35,168 nucleotides of DNA from CAZNRY01 sp964575675 (GCA_964575675.1 CAZNRY010000015.1:1-35168); one strand, 5' to 3'; positions 25,832 through 35,018 are shown, counted from the first letter of the stretch. The notes: generated from the sequence alone by a model not told the origin. Program-made: numbers and translations.

Positions 25832-25847
25832 CCACAGGAGGACCGAC

Positions 25848-28499
25848 ATGACGCATCAGATGAGAATACGGCGCGGGGTTCTCCTCAGCCTTCTTTCCTT
25901 GGTCCTGAGCGCGGGCGGAGCGCGAGCGGCCTCGGATCCCACGGAGATCTTCGACACCATGGTCTTGGGGCGCGACGCTTGCACCCTTTCCATCACGGGC
26001 GGGAACCTGGTTCTCTGCGAGGGGGGCACGGCGACCGTCGATGCCGTCCTGACGTGCGGCGACGGCCTCACGCAGGTGGCCGACCCTCAGTGGTTCCTGG
26101 ACGGGATACCGATCGGGACCGGCACGCAGGTCGGGATCTCTCCCGCTGCGGGTTCCCACATCCTGCTCGTGACCTGCGGATCCTGCGAGGCGCAGATCAC
26201 GGTGGAGGTTGCAACCTGCGTGGTCCAACCGGATCTGGATGCCGCCTTCTCGGATGACCCCACCGAAGACACGGACGGCGTCTTCATGCTGCCGAACACC
26301 TCGGGCGTGAGCGCCCAGACGTTTTCCTTCCTCAAGTACACCATGCGGCCATTCACGGTGACGGCCGATTCGAGCGTGACGACGGGGAGCTTCACGGTTT
26401 CTTCCACCGGAGACAACGTCCTCGCCTTCTACAAGACGAATGGGCAGTTGGTCACGCTGCCCGCCGTCTATGCGGCCGCGGAGCTTCCGGTGGCTCTGCT
26501 CGCAAACGCCACCGGGCAGGGCGAAGTCCTGGTGGCCGCGACCTACGTGCCATTCGTGGGCGGGCCTGCCACGTCGGATCAGGTCCGGGTGCGGATCGGC
26601 AAGTTCCCCGGGATCTCGGGCGAGTCTCTCGCCGAGTTCCCTTGGTTCCAGTTCATCGATTCGATCAACGACAACGGAACCGTCCGCGGCGCGTTGGATC
26701 CGTATCGACATGCTGAACGGCTCGGGCTTCCCTATCGCGCGTACATCATCGCCCACAAGACCCCATTTAGCTGGGCGAGCGATCCGACCCTGACCGACGT
26801 CTCGGGAGGCTTCGAGTCCGGAACCGTTACGGCAGGGTCGATCCAGGACAACATCCTCGATTTGTGGACGGCTGGTCTTGACGCGGGCGACAACGTCAGC
26901 AAGTCCTACGACGTCGTCTACGACTTCGGTCTCGATGGAAGGCTCGATCCCGGCGACATGATCGACGGGTTCTCCAACACCGATGCCGGGCTCTACCTCG
27001 TGCGGGACCTGACGCTTCCGGGCCCATACACCTCCCAGCAGGTCGACTACTCCGGCGGGTCCTTCCTCGGTCAGCGCATCTACTGGCCTTCGCAGATTGC
27101 CACGCTCGGACTTCTCCCGCTGGTCGTGATCAGCCACGGCAACGGTCACGACTACCGGTGGTACGACTACCTGGGTCAACACCTGGCGTCCCATGGATAC
27201 ATCTTGATGAGCCACACGAACAACACGGTTCCGGGGATCGAGACCTCGTCGACCACGACCCTGACCAACACCGACTACGTCCTCGCAAACCTCGCCACGA
27301 TCGCCGGTGGGGTGCTGCAGGGTCATCTGGACGATCACAAGATCACTTGGATCGGACATAGCCGGGGGGGCGAAGGGGTGGTTCGGGCATACGACCGGCT
27401 CATCGAAGGTTATCCGGCCGCGCAATACACGGCCTCCGACATCATCCTGGTCAGCAGCATCGCCCCGACCGTGTTTCTCGTGGCGAGCCAGTCGGATCCC
27501 CATGCGGTCGATTACCATCTGATCGCGGGCGGGGCCGACGGCGATGTCTCCGGCGCTCCGGACTGCAGCGTGTGCCAGTACTTCCGCCTGTCCGATCGGG
27601 CGCTCGGCACGGTGCAGACGACCTATGTCCACGGCGCCTCTCACAACGACTTCAACTGCTGCGGCTTCGCCGACGGAACCGGCCCGAGCCTGATCGGACG
27701 TCCCGAGGCCCAAAAGCTCGCCAAGAGCTATTACCTCGCCCTGATTGATTGGCGCACGAAGGGGAACTTGGCCGGCCGCGAGTTCTTCACCCGGATGTAC
27801 GACGACCTGCGGCCGAGTGGCGTGCTCGCGACCGACGAGGTCTCCCTCGCCTATCGCGAGCTGAACACCGCCGGGAACTTCGTCGTCGACGATTTCGAGA
27901 CCCAGTCGTCGACGGCGGTCAGCAGCTCCGGCGGCGCGGTGACCTCCGACGTCGCCAACCTCTACGAAGGGCTGAACGATGACAACAACACATCGTTCTC
28001 GTGGACCACATCCGATCCGATGAACGGCATGACCTTCGTCTCGGGAGGCGGCGACTTCTCCCGCGGCACGGTCTTCGATTACACGGTTGGTTCGACTCGG
28101 TTCGTCGAGTTCGAGGTCATCCCCGGATCTCGCGACCTGCGCGACTTCAACTACGTCTCCTTCCGCGCCTGCCAGGGCACGCGCCATCCCGAGACGGTCG
28201 CACTGAATGGGTCGAACTCGTTTAGCGTTACCCTGCGCGACGGCAATGGCGTGTCCAGCACGGTGCACTTCGGGGCCTGGGGCAAACTCGATCCGCTCTA
28301 TCAGCGGACCGGTTCCGGCACGGGCGCAGGTTGGGTGAACGAGATGAACACCGTGCGCATCGGCACATGGGAGTTCCAGACCGACGGCTCGCCGCTGGAT
28401 CTCTCCGACATCGTGGCGGTCCGGCTCGAGTTCGGGGGAGCCTACGGCTCATCGCGCGGACGAATCGGCTTGGACGACATCCAGTTCATGCGAAACTAG
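25848..28499 (+). CDS. Large secreted alpha/beta hydrolase
   Basis: An 883-residue exported protein; signal VLLSLLSLVLSAGGARA. The first 330 residues are beta-rich with an early Cys-rich, Ig-like unit (ACTLSITGGNLVLCEGG; LLVTCGSCEAQITVEV). An alpha/beta hydrolase core follows at about 400-630: oxyanion loop VVISHGNGHDYRWYDYL (HG near 428), nucleophile elbow WIGHSRGGEG (Ser505), probable acid in GGADGD (Asp564 or 566) and His599 in HGASHNDFN. This arrangement matches the chlorophyllase/PAF-acetylhydrolase/PET-hydrolase-like group that cleaves esters; the substrate is unknown. The last 190 residues (VVDDFETQSS, FVSFRACQG-like beta strands, RIGLDDIQFMRN) look like a carbohydrate-binding or CIA30-like sandwich. 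ATG 25848 has GGAGG at 25838-25842. There is no FlgD module. Confidence 0.8.
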   Translation: MTHQMRIRRGVLLSLLSLVLSAGGARAASDPTEIFDTMVLGRDACTLSITGGNLVLCEGGTATVDAVLTCGDGLTQVADPQWFLDGIPIGTGTQVGISPAAGSHILLVTCGSCEAQITVEVATCVVQPDLDAAFSDDPTEDTDGVFMLPNTSGVSAQTFSFLKYTMRPFTVTADSSVTTGSFTVSSTGDNVLAFYKTNGQLVTLPAVYAAAELPVALLANATGQGEVLVAATYVPFVGGPATSDQVRVRIGKFPGISGESLAEFPWFQFIDSINDNGTVRGALDPYRHAERLGLPYRAYIIAHKTPFSWASDPTLTDVSGGFESGTVTAGSIQDNILDLWTAGLDAGDNVSKSYDVVYDFGLDGRLDPGDMIDGFSNTDAGLYLVRDLTLPGPYTSQQVDYSGGSFLGQRIYWPSQIATLGLLPLVVISHGNGHDYRWYDYLGQHLASHGYILMSHTNNTVPGIETSSTTTLTNTDYVLANLATIAGGVLQGHLDDHKITWIGHSRGGEGVVRAYDRLIEGYPAAQYTASDIILVSSIAPTVFLVASQSDPHAVDYHLIAGGADGDVSGAPDCSVCQYFRLSDRALGTVQTTYVHGASHNDFNCCGFADGTGPSLIGRPEAQKLAKSYYLALIDWRTKGNLAGREFFTRMYDDLRPSGVLATDEVSLAYRELNTAGNFVVDDFETQSSTAVSSSGGAVTSDVANLYEGLNDDNNTSFSWTTSDPMNGMTFVSGGGDFSRGTVFDYTVGSTRFVEFEVIPGSRDLRDFNYVSFRACQGTRHPETVALNGSNSFSVTLRDGNGVSSTVHFGAWGKLDPLYQRTGSGTGAGWVNEMNTVRIGTWEFQTDGSPLDLSDIVAVRLEFGGAYGSSRGRIGLDDIQFMRN

Positions 28500-28539
28500 A
28501 TTAGCGGGACGCAGCCGCCGATCGCTGATGAAAGGACGG

Positions 28540-29175
28540 ATGATGATGAGAAGGAGATTCATCGGAGCCGGGCTGGTCATGTTGGCCGCGGCCCTCACGC
28601 TCAACGCCCCGGCCCGCGGTCAGGAGGAGGATGTCCCTGTCGTCCCGACCGGCAACGCGGGTTCGGTCTCCGCGCTCCTCTATGCGCGCGCGTTCTCGCT
28701 GGAGCGCCCCTACGTCAATGCCTGGACGCGGGAGCTTCAGCCGATCCGAAGCGGTTTCATCCTGGTTCTCCAGGCCGATCCCACCCTGCTGAAGCCGCGG
28801 CAGACATGGATGCCGGCGCTCTACGTCGGGACCCGGCCGGCCGAGGTGACGAACGTCGGCGTGGAGTCCGGACGGGTCGTCGTCCTCGTGCCGGGAGACA
28901 CGGATCTGTACTCCGCTCCGGCCTACTTCGGTTCCGTCCAGCTCCCCGAGCGGGTCGATGCCGCCCGCGGAGCATCCGAGCTGGCCGCAGCCCGGGCGAT
29001 CGGGGCTCTGCCGTTTTCTCGCGAGATGGTCGAAGCCGCCCTTCGAGCCGGGGGCGCCCCGCTGAGCGCGCGGACGATCGACGGCGTTTATCGTGCAGTC
29101 GCCGACGTCCTCGCCGCCTACTCGCCGCAGGAACAGGCTCTCGTTGAGCGATATCGCTTGATCCCGGCGGAGTAG
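28540..29175 (+). CDS. Exported protein of unknown function
   Basis: A 211-residue protein with a signal peptide (RRRFIGAGLVMLAAALTLNA, cut near ARG-QEE). I do not recognise the family. The mature part has a beta-rich first half (SGFILVLQADPTLLKPRQ, ALYVGTRPAEVTNVGVESGR, VVVLVPGDTDLYSAPAYFGS) and a helical second half ending LVERYRLIPAE. It sits 40 bases after the hydrolase gene and is the last gene before a strong hairpin, so it belongs to that operon. Three ATGs in a row (28540, 28543, 28546) follow AAGGA at 28532-28536; the ATG at 28528 contains the ribosome site itself and is less likely. Confidence 0.7.
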   Translation: MMMRRRFIGAGLVMLAAALTLNAPARGQEEDVPVVPTGNAGSVSALLYARAFSLERPYVNAWTRELQPIRSGFILVLQADPTLLKPRQTWMPALYVGTRPAEVTNVGVESGRVVVLVPGDTDLYSAPAYFGSVQLPERVDAARGASELAAARAIGALPFSREMVEAALRAGGAPLSARTIDGVYRAVADVLAAYSPQEQALVERYRLIPAE

Positions 29176-29198
29176 TCGAACAGGACCGCGCAAGACAG

Positions 29199-29236
29199 TG
29201 AGCCTCTCCATCCTCGGGGGTGGAGAGGCTCATTTC
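29199..29236 (+). terminator. Strong hairpin closing the 25064-29175 operon
   Basis: TGAGCCTCTCCA (29199-29210) pairs perfectly over 12 bases with TGGAGAGGCTCA (29221-29232) around a 10-base loop, then TTTC. It starts 23 bases after the stop of the last gene. Confidence 0.65.
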
Positions 29237-29287
29237 AGTGCGCCCGGCATGGGCTTCAAGGTCTTCAGTGCCAAAACTCATCCCACA

Positions 29288-29470
29288 TCACGCCGCCTTG
29301 CGGTAGTAGTACTTGAGCACGCCGCCCAGCCTCTCCCGGCATTCGACTCGACCGCAGTGAACAACGGATCGCGGTCGGGGATGAGGTAGCGAGATCCAGC
29401 CAAGAACCCATCGTACGCGTCGGTCAGGTTGCGCGCTACTTGGCGCATCCATCGACCATTCGGCTGTGGT
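29288..29470 (-). pseudogene. Remnant of an integrase-core (DDE) transposase
   Basis: On the minus strand two transposase pieces can be read although no open frame joins them. The upstream piece (about 29468 down to 29353) translates to PNGRWMRQVARNLTDAYDG, then FLAGSRYLIPDRDPLFTA, which is the middle of an rve-type transposase including the second catalytic Asp. After a gap of about 15 bases and a frame change comes the extreme C-terminus RERLGGVLKYYYRKAA with TGA at 29290-29288. The roughly 100 residues normally in between, with the catalytic Glu, are deleted. It belongs to a related but different family from the transposase at 32966-34060. It lies in the space between the terminator at 29199 and the lyase-like gene. 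Confidence 0.75.
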
Positions 29471-29566
29471 AGCCTAGTCTATCGGCTAGGACTTCCGAGA
29501 CGGACATGCACCTGGACGATCGAGCACTCGGTCTCAAGGGGACTATGCCGAGATGAGGTCCGATCG

Positions 29567-32500
29567 GTGAGAACGGTTGTACTTCTACTCATCGGGCTCC
29601 TTGCCACCATCAAGCCGATCGAGACCCACGCTCAGGTCCCGGACCATCCCCGATTGATCGTACTGAATCAGGATCTACACGCCCTCACCCATCCTTCCGG
29701 ATCCTGGGAGACATGGACCGAGCGCGAACGCGCCTCCGTTCTCGCCTATCGCTCCATCATCGCTGCCGCCGAGTATCTCTGCCGATTCCCTATCGGCAGC
29801 TTTGGTTGGAGGCAACTCTTTGTCGATCAACAGACGGCCTTCTACCACAACATCAAGACGCTGGCGATGGCACACCTTCTCCGCAGGGGTGAGCCGTACG
29901 ACAACGCCTACCTCGACTACGCCTGCGAGACGCTCGATTACATCCGAACCTCCGCCTACCCAATGTGGTTCACCGACGTGGATCCGTACAACACGGACCT
30001 CAACACCGGCGAGTTGCTCGCGGGTTGGGCCCTGGCTTTCGACTGGCTGTATCAAGACATGAACTCCGCGCAGATCTCCAGCAACATCCAGGCGCTCTTC
30101 TATCTCTTGGACAACCAGAGTTACGACCACGTCGCGACGGGTCTGAAGGACAACAACCACATCGCGGTTTGCTTCGGAGGCCGAGGATTGGCGTGCCTCG
30201 CCCTCGAGACGCACTGCACGGCGCCACAGGAAGCGGACCGCAGGACGTGGCTGATCGAGGCGAGCAGTCGAGTCATCGACTACTTCGACTGGGGGTTCGG
30301 CGACTGTGGAGCGGGGTTCGAAGGGGTCTTCTATAGCATGTACGGGCTCAACACCTCGCTCCCCTTCGGTCTGGCGACCGATCGCCTGGTTCACCTGCCT
30401 TCGAACCAGCGGGTTGACGTCCGGCAACGCAACGTCCAGCAGGCGGGAACCTGGCTGTGCTATGAGCAACTACCCTTCGATCCAGCGGCCGGCACTCCGA
30501 TCAACGACACGGACCGCCCGTCATGGGACCTGAACAGTACTCTGATGAAGCCCTATCCGTGGCTCATGGCCTTCGGAACCCAGGAACGTCCCAGCGGAGC
30601 GAAGCTTCTCTTCCTGACTCAGTATCCTCCAGCGGATTGGGGGAACTACCTGGCAATGCCGTTTGATCCGGACGCTCCGAACGGAAATGCATGTCTCTTC
30701 TCGAAAGTCAGGCGCCCGACCGGAGCCTCGGTGATGGACATCAACCGCAGCGCGGTGGACGTTCTGCTCGGTTGGCCGGAAGACTCGACACCCCCCGACG
30801 CCTTCTACGAGTTCCTGCGTCCGAGTCGCGCCTTTACTGGGCGGGGGATCGTCTACTTCCGGAAAGAGGCGCTCAAGATCGAGAATGGCAGCCTGGCGAG
30901 CGATCCGAATGGCTGGCTCCTGACCTTCGAGTGTCAGCTTCCGCCGGGCTGGACGGTGGGTGGGCATCAAGGGCATCGACAGAACGACACGAATCACTAC
31001 CTCTACTACTGGAACAAGCATGCCATCGCATATGACAGTGGATTCCGTTCCTTCGGTGCTGCATACCACAACGCGCGCATGATCCGGGCGCCCGGGCAAA
31101 CATGGAGGGAGCCGACCCTGGAGGCCCGCGGATCCCTGGTGCGCCACCTTGTGGGCACAGGGATCGCCCCGAGCTTCGCAATTGGGGACGATGCCGCGGG
31201 CTGGAATTGGTCCTCGCAGCAGGTGGAGCGGGCGCAGAGGTCGTTCGTTGTCATCCCACGCACTGCGGGGCGCCCTTCGTACGTGTTGATCTACGACGAT
31301 TTGGACTTCTTCGGCAGCAACGCATGGGAGTCCCGCTTCTTCTGGCACACGGCGGAGGGGGCGGCCATGTCGGTGGTCGGGCGCGACAGGGTGAGAAGCG
31401 TGATCTCGGAGACAGCCGCGGACATGTTGTTCCTGCGACCGGTCCCGAGTTCTCCCCTGACGGTCGAGGCCATCGACCCGCTGCATGAGAGCTGGCCGCC
31501 CCACCCTCGGCTCACCGCCATCTTCGGCGGATCCCTGAATCCGAACGTCATCGCACTCCTCGAGCCCTACCTCGGGACGACGGGTCCATCTCTGGCCGTC
31601 ACTCCGATCGCACAGTCGAATCCGAAGACGTTTGCCTATGCGATCGACGACGGTTCCGACTATTACGTTGTCGTGCTGCGTCAGGCCGATGCCCTCGGCG
31701 TCGCGACGTTGAGCGTCGATGGAGACACCCTGATGACGGACGCCCGACACACGATCCTCCACTTCAACTCAAGTGCCCGTTCCTGGTCCGATATCAGCGC
31801 AGGATTGATGGTGGGAGGAAGGCGGGTGTGGTATGACAATCGACTTGTCATGGGGATCTACAACGACTCCCTGGCGGGAGACCTGACGTTCGACGCGGGC
31901 GAGGTGTCCGTTAGCTTCGACAGCGGAGGGTCGTTGTCGCCCGAGTACTACGTCGGGCCGGTCATTCCGAGCCGGGCGCTCGTCAATGGCGTGGAACAGG
32001 CGACCGACATGATCGACTTCCCGCATCCCCTGCGAAGCTCGTTCCCGACTCGGGTATGCAGGAGTCCCAACAACGGAACGGCTCCGCCCGGCTGGCAGTA
32101 CACAGTCGAAGTGTACCTGCGGACCGCAGAAGGGGAACCGGTGTCCGGCTGGCCGGTCGATAAGATCTCCATGGACATCCAAGACTGTCCGAATCCGCGC
32201 TTCGATCTTGTGCCGGAGGGGCCGAGCGACTCGGAAGGGAAGGTGGTCTGGATAGATGGACTAGACTCGGGCGGTTCGCACCAGAGCGCTGGGGGATCGG
32301 TCGTGGTCCTGGACATCGACTACGGAGGAGATGGGGTGAGGCAACTTCATTCCTACGACTCTGTGACGAGCCCCGACGAGGACGGCGACATGGACGTGGA
32401 TGAGGACGACTTCGTGATCTGGAACGAGGCGTTCGAGCGTGAGGAACCGCTCTACCTCGGCGATCTCAACCGGGATGATGTCATTTCTTGGGACGACTAC

Positions 32501-32821
32501 AGCTGGCTACAGGCCCATGGTCTGCCGGGCTATCACCGTCCCCCGCCTGTTGTTCCTGATCTGACGGTCTCCAACCCAGCTCGTCGCGGAGCCGCGGTCA
32601 TCTGCTATTTCCCGGCCGCCGGTCCCGCAAGATTGGATGTCTTCGATGTGCAAGGCCGCCTGGTAAAGACGTTGCTGGATCAACCCATGACGCGGGGCGC
32701 GCACTCGCTCCGTTGGGACGGGCAGAACGACGATGGGATGCAAGTGGGAGCCGGTATCTACCTGCTCCGGCTCCAACAGGGGGGCGCGACCCACGTCGTT
32801 CGGATCGTCCTGCTGCACTAG
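29567..32821 (+). CDS. Very large secreted lyase-like protein with dockerin-like and FlgD-like modules
   Basis: A 1084-residue exported protein; signal RTVVLLLIGLLATIKPIETHA. Residues about 20-400 are helical (HPRLIVLNQDLHALTHP, LAMAHLLRRGEPYDNAYLDY, GELLAGWALAFDWLY, GLKDNNHIAVCFGGRG), like the alpha/alpha toroid of heparinase II/III and alginate lyases. The next part is beta-rich (YHNARMIRAPGQTW, VVIPRTAGRPSYVLIYDDLD), like the lyase beta-sheet domain. A two-EF-hand dockerin-like unit (DEDGDMDVDEDDF; GDLNRDDVISWDDYSWL) lies near residues 937-990 and the FlgD-like module ends the protein. A polysaccharide-degrading role is inferred, and the catalytic residues were not identified. GTG 29567 is chosen for GAGG at 29555-29558. 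The longer frame upstream is only antisense of the transposase remnant. Base composition looks less GC-extreme than its neighbours. Confidence 0.75.
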   Translation: MRTVVLLLIGLLATIKPIETHAQVPDHPRLIVLNQDLHALTHPSGSWETWTERERASVLAYRSIIAAAEYLCRFPIGSFGWRQLFVDQQTAFYHNIKTLAMAHLLRRGEPYDNAYLDYACETLDYIRTSAYPMWFTDVDPYNTDLNTGELLAGWALAFDWLYQDMNSAQISSNIQALFYLLDNQSYDHVATGLKDNNHIAVCFGGRGLACLALETHCTAPQEADRRTWLIEASSRVIDYFDWGFGDCGAGFEGVFYSMYGLNTSLPFGLATDRLVHLPSNQRVDVRQRNVQQAGTWLCYEQLPFDPAAGTPINDTDRPSWDLNSTLMKPYPWLMAFGTQERPSGAKLLFLTQYPPADWGNYLAMPFDPDAPNGNACLFSKVRRPTGASVMDINRSAVDVLLGWPEDSTPPDAFYEFLRPSRAFTGRGIVYFRKEALKIENGSLASDPNGWLLTFECQLPPGWTVGGHQGHRQNDTNHYLYYWNKHAIAYDSGFRSFGAAYHNARMIRAPGQTWREPTLEARGSLVRHLVGTGIAPSFAIGDDAAGWNWSSQQVERAQRSFVVIPRTAGRPSYVLIYDDLDFFGSNAWESRFFWHTAEGAAMSVVGRDRVRSVISETAADMLFLRPVPSSPLTVEAIDPLHESWPPHPRLTAIFGGSLNPNVIALLEPYLGTTGPSLAVTPIAQSNPKTFAYAIDDGSDYYVVVLRQADALGVATLSVDGDTLMTDARHTILHFNSSARSWSDISAGLMVGGRRVWYDNRLVMGIYNDSLAGDLTFDAGEVSVSFDSGGSLSPEYYVGPVIPSRALVNGVEQATDMIDFPHPLRSSFPTRVCRSPNNGTAPPGWQYTVEVYLRTAEGEPVSGWPVDKISMDIQDCPNPRFDLVPEGPSDSEGKVVWIDGLDSGGSHQSAGGSVVVLDIDYGGDGVRQLHSYDSVTSPDEDGDMDVDEDDFVIWNEAFEREEPLYLGDLNRDDVISWDDYSWLQAHGLPGYHRPPPVVPDLTVSNPARRGAAVICYFPAAGPARLDVFDVQGRLVKTLLDQPMTRGAHSLRWDGQNDDGMQVGAGIYLLRLQQGGATHVVRIVLLH

Positions 32822-32885
32822 TATGGAAGAACCGGTGGGCGGTCTCCCCAGATCGATGCCGGACTCCGCTCTCGGGAGGTTCCCT

Positions 32886-32920
32886 ATGGGCCGTACTCCG
32901 CGAAAACCCCGTAGGCCCAT
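32886..32920 (+). other. Hairpin just upstream of the transposase
   Basis: ATGGGCC (32886-32892), a bulged G, and TAC (32894-32896) pair with GTAGGCCCAT (32911-32920). The in-frame stop TAG that bounds the transposase frame lies inside it. It could stop read-through into the insertion sequence or end the lyase transcript. Confidence 0.35.
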
Positions 32921-32965
32921 GCGCGTGCGGATCTGCCGCGCACTCATGATACGCTTCGCGGCCTC

Positions 32966-34060
32966 ATTGGAACACTTCTATCGGCTCTACTCAGCTTCCT
33001 CCGGGCGGCGTTCCTATCGCGGACGACCCGGGCACGGGAGAACGCCGCCCTCCGCCAGCAACTCTCCATCTACCAACGGTCCCAGAGACGAGTCCAGCTG
33101 CGAACCGAGGACCGCCTCTTCTGGGTCCTTCTTCGTAAGGTCTGGTCGGGTTGGGATCGCGCCCTGATCGTCGTCAAGCCCGAAACCGTGCTCGCGTGGC
33201 ATCGACGGGGCTTCCAGCTACTCTGGCGCTGGAAGTCGGGGCCATCCGTAGGCCGGCCGAGGATCCCCCGCAGTCACATCGCCTTCATCCGGCGCATCTC
33301 CAGTGATCACCCCGAGTGGGGCGAGGACAAGATCGCCGAGGAGTTCGCCGCCAAGTTTGGCATCCAGCATTCCGCGAGCACGATCCGTCGCTACATGGTC
33401 CCGCGTCGTGGATCTCCCCGTGGGGATCAGACCTGGCGTACCTTTATCCGTAACCACGCCAAGGAAGTCTGGGCCTACGACTTCCTGACCCAATACACCG
33501 CCTTCTTCGCCGTCGCCTACGTCTTCGTCATCATGGAGGTCGGCTCCCGGCGGATCGTTCACGTAAACGTCACGACCAACCAGACACTTTCCTGGGTGAA
33601 GCAGCAGATCCGGGAGGCCACAGACTCGGGCCAGACCCCGCGCTTCCTCGTCCACGACAACGACGGCATCTTCGGTCAGTGCGGAAGGAGCGTTGCTGTC
33701 GAGAAGAATGGTCGGCGGTGCAGCTACCGTTGCCACCTGGACCGCTGGCTGGATGACGTTACGGGGATCGAGGGACTGCCAATCCCGTACGGAGCCCCGA
33801 ACGCTTCCCCCTACATCGAACGCTTCATGAGGACGTTGCGGGAGGAAGCGCTCGATCACTTCATCTTCCTCGGCGAGGATCACATCCGGCGCGTCGTCAG
33901 GGAGTATGTCCGCTACTACAACGGGGCGCGTCCATCGCAGGCGATTCACGGGATCCCTGATCCATATCCGGAGCTCCAGAAGCCTCCGCCTGCGGCTGGA
34001 AGACTCGTGGCGCTACCCGTCCTCGGTGGCGTTCAGCACGATTACCGTCTCGCGGCGTAA
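32966..34060 (+). mobile_element. Insertion-sequence transposase (integrase core) without a standard start codon
   Basis: The continuous frame from the TAG at 32912 to TAA at 34060 encodes a full-length rve-type DDE transposase. The N-terminal part reads LLSALLSFLRAAFLSR, ENAALRQQLSIYQRSQRR and VKPETVLAWHRRGFQLLWRW, followed by a winged-helix region and a catalytic core: Asp in VWAYDFLTQ, Asp in FLVHDNDGIFGQ, Glu in YIERFMRTLREE, and the ending VLGGVQHDYRLAA. No ATG, GTG or TTG occurs in frame before 33188, well inside the conserved N-terminus. Initiation could be at ATT 32966 or CTG, or the start may be lost. The ATG at 32947 is in another frame. Terminal inverted repeats and target duplications were not identified, so the element ends are unknown. 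Confidence 0.8.
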
Positions 34061-34253
34061 GTAGGCTCTTCATCACGCGCTGGGGACAGTGGCCGATCGG
34101 GGCACAGGTGCGCCCGGTCGCCGTTCAGGTCGCTGTCCTGATGCCGGACCGGACGAGACGAGGCCTGCATCGCGTGGCAATCATGTGTCTCGCTGACGTT
34201 CGGAGGCTGCCCTCGGGCCTCACATCGCCCTCTCTCCCGCCCACATGGAATAA
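34061..34253. other. Gene-free stretch after the transposase
   Basis: Nothing supportable as a gene. It probably contains the right end of the insertion sequence. The nonamer ATGCCGGAC occurs both here (34141-34149) and left of the transposase (near 32857), but this is too short to define an end. Confidence 0.3.
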
Positions 34254-34478
<225 letters not shown>

Positions 34479-34531
34479 GCAGAAGACCATTATTACCAGC
34501 TTGTGAACGGCATGTCAAGGAAACCGGCGAA

Positions 34532-34975
34532 CTACCGAAACCGCTTGCCGGGTCGTTGCTTGACCGGGCGCTCCGGCTGCGCCGGGACCGGAACAGGCTG
34601 CAACCCCGTCGCCCCGCTGACAACGCTGTCCGCCGGGGCGATTTCGTAGATCACCTCGTTCCGCTTCGCCATGCCGAACCCTTCCCGGGCTTCGCGCTCT
34701 CGCGTCTCGTTGATGTTGGCAAGGTCCCGCTTCAGCAGACCGACCCGCTCCTGCGCGATCGCGATCTCGCCCGTGAGCCGCGCCTCGTCTTGCTTCAGGG
34801 CGTGCAGGCGCCAGATCCCGAACTCGCCCCCCACGAGGAGGTAAGCCGCGTAGACGACGATCGTGCACGCGAGAATCGTGAGAACCCGCTTCCGTCCCGC
34901 CCGCCAGTCGCGCTGCTGCGATCTGCGCGCCATCCGGAACTCCGGATTCATCCACGGATCTTGTTCCCAACTCAT
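34532..34975 (-). CDS. ftsB: FtsB/DivIC-type septum formation initiator protein
   Basis: A 147-residue bitopic protein. It has a basic cytoplasmic N-terminus (MARRSQQRDWRAGRKR), one membrane helix (about 32-49, VLTILACTIVVYAAYLLVGG), a coiled coil (HALKQDEARLTGEIAIAQER, VGLLKRDLANINETREREAR), then GFGMAKRNEVIYEI, the conserved end of the FtsB/DivIC family. A Pro-rich tail (PVPVPAQPERPVKQRPGKRFR region) extends it. FtsB links FtsQ and FtsL in the divisome that activates septal wall synthesis. The ATG at 34975 has GGGAG about eight bases upstream. It follows eno, the widespread gene order, which supports the call. Confidence 0.88.
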   Translation of the reverse strand: MSWEQDPWMNPEFRMARRSQQRDWRAGRKRVLTILACTIVVYAAYLLVGGEFGIWRLHALKQDEARLTGEIAIAQERVGLLKRDLANINETREREAREGFGMAKRNEVIYEIAPADSVVSGATGLQPVPVPAQPERPVKQRPGKRFR

Positions 34976-35018
34976 TGCGCCGCTCCCTGGCCGTGCCCCT
35001 TCGAGCAGGGGGGTCGTC

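Noticed and set aside
25719..28268. An 849-codon open frame on the minus strand opposite the hydrolase gene
   Set aside because: The plus strand has a signal peptide, catalytic motifs and a ribosome site. The minus frame is a high-GC antisense artefact without recognisable domains.
29199..29232. Possible IS end formed by the 12-bp perfect inverted repeat
   Set aside because: Position right after an operon and the following TTT fit a terminator better; no second copy was seen near the transposase.
29429..29566. N-terminal extension of the lyase-like protein
   Set aside because: It reads antisense through the transposase remnant and lacks a ribosome site; the GTG at 29567 gives a clean signal peptide.
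30521..31762. A 413-codon minus-strand frame inside the lyase-like gene
   Set aside because: Composition typical of antisense GC-rich frames; no start site or domain.
32947..33167. ATG-started frame just before the transposase
   Set aside because: It is in a different frame from the conserved transposase N-terminus and shows no similarity to it.
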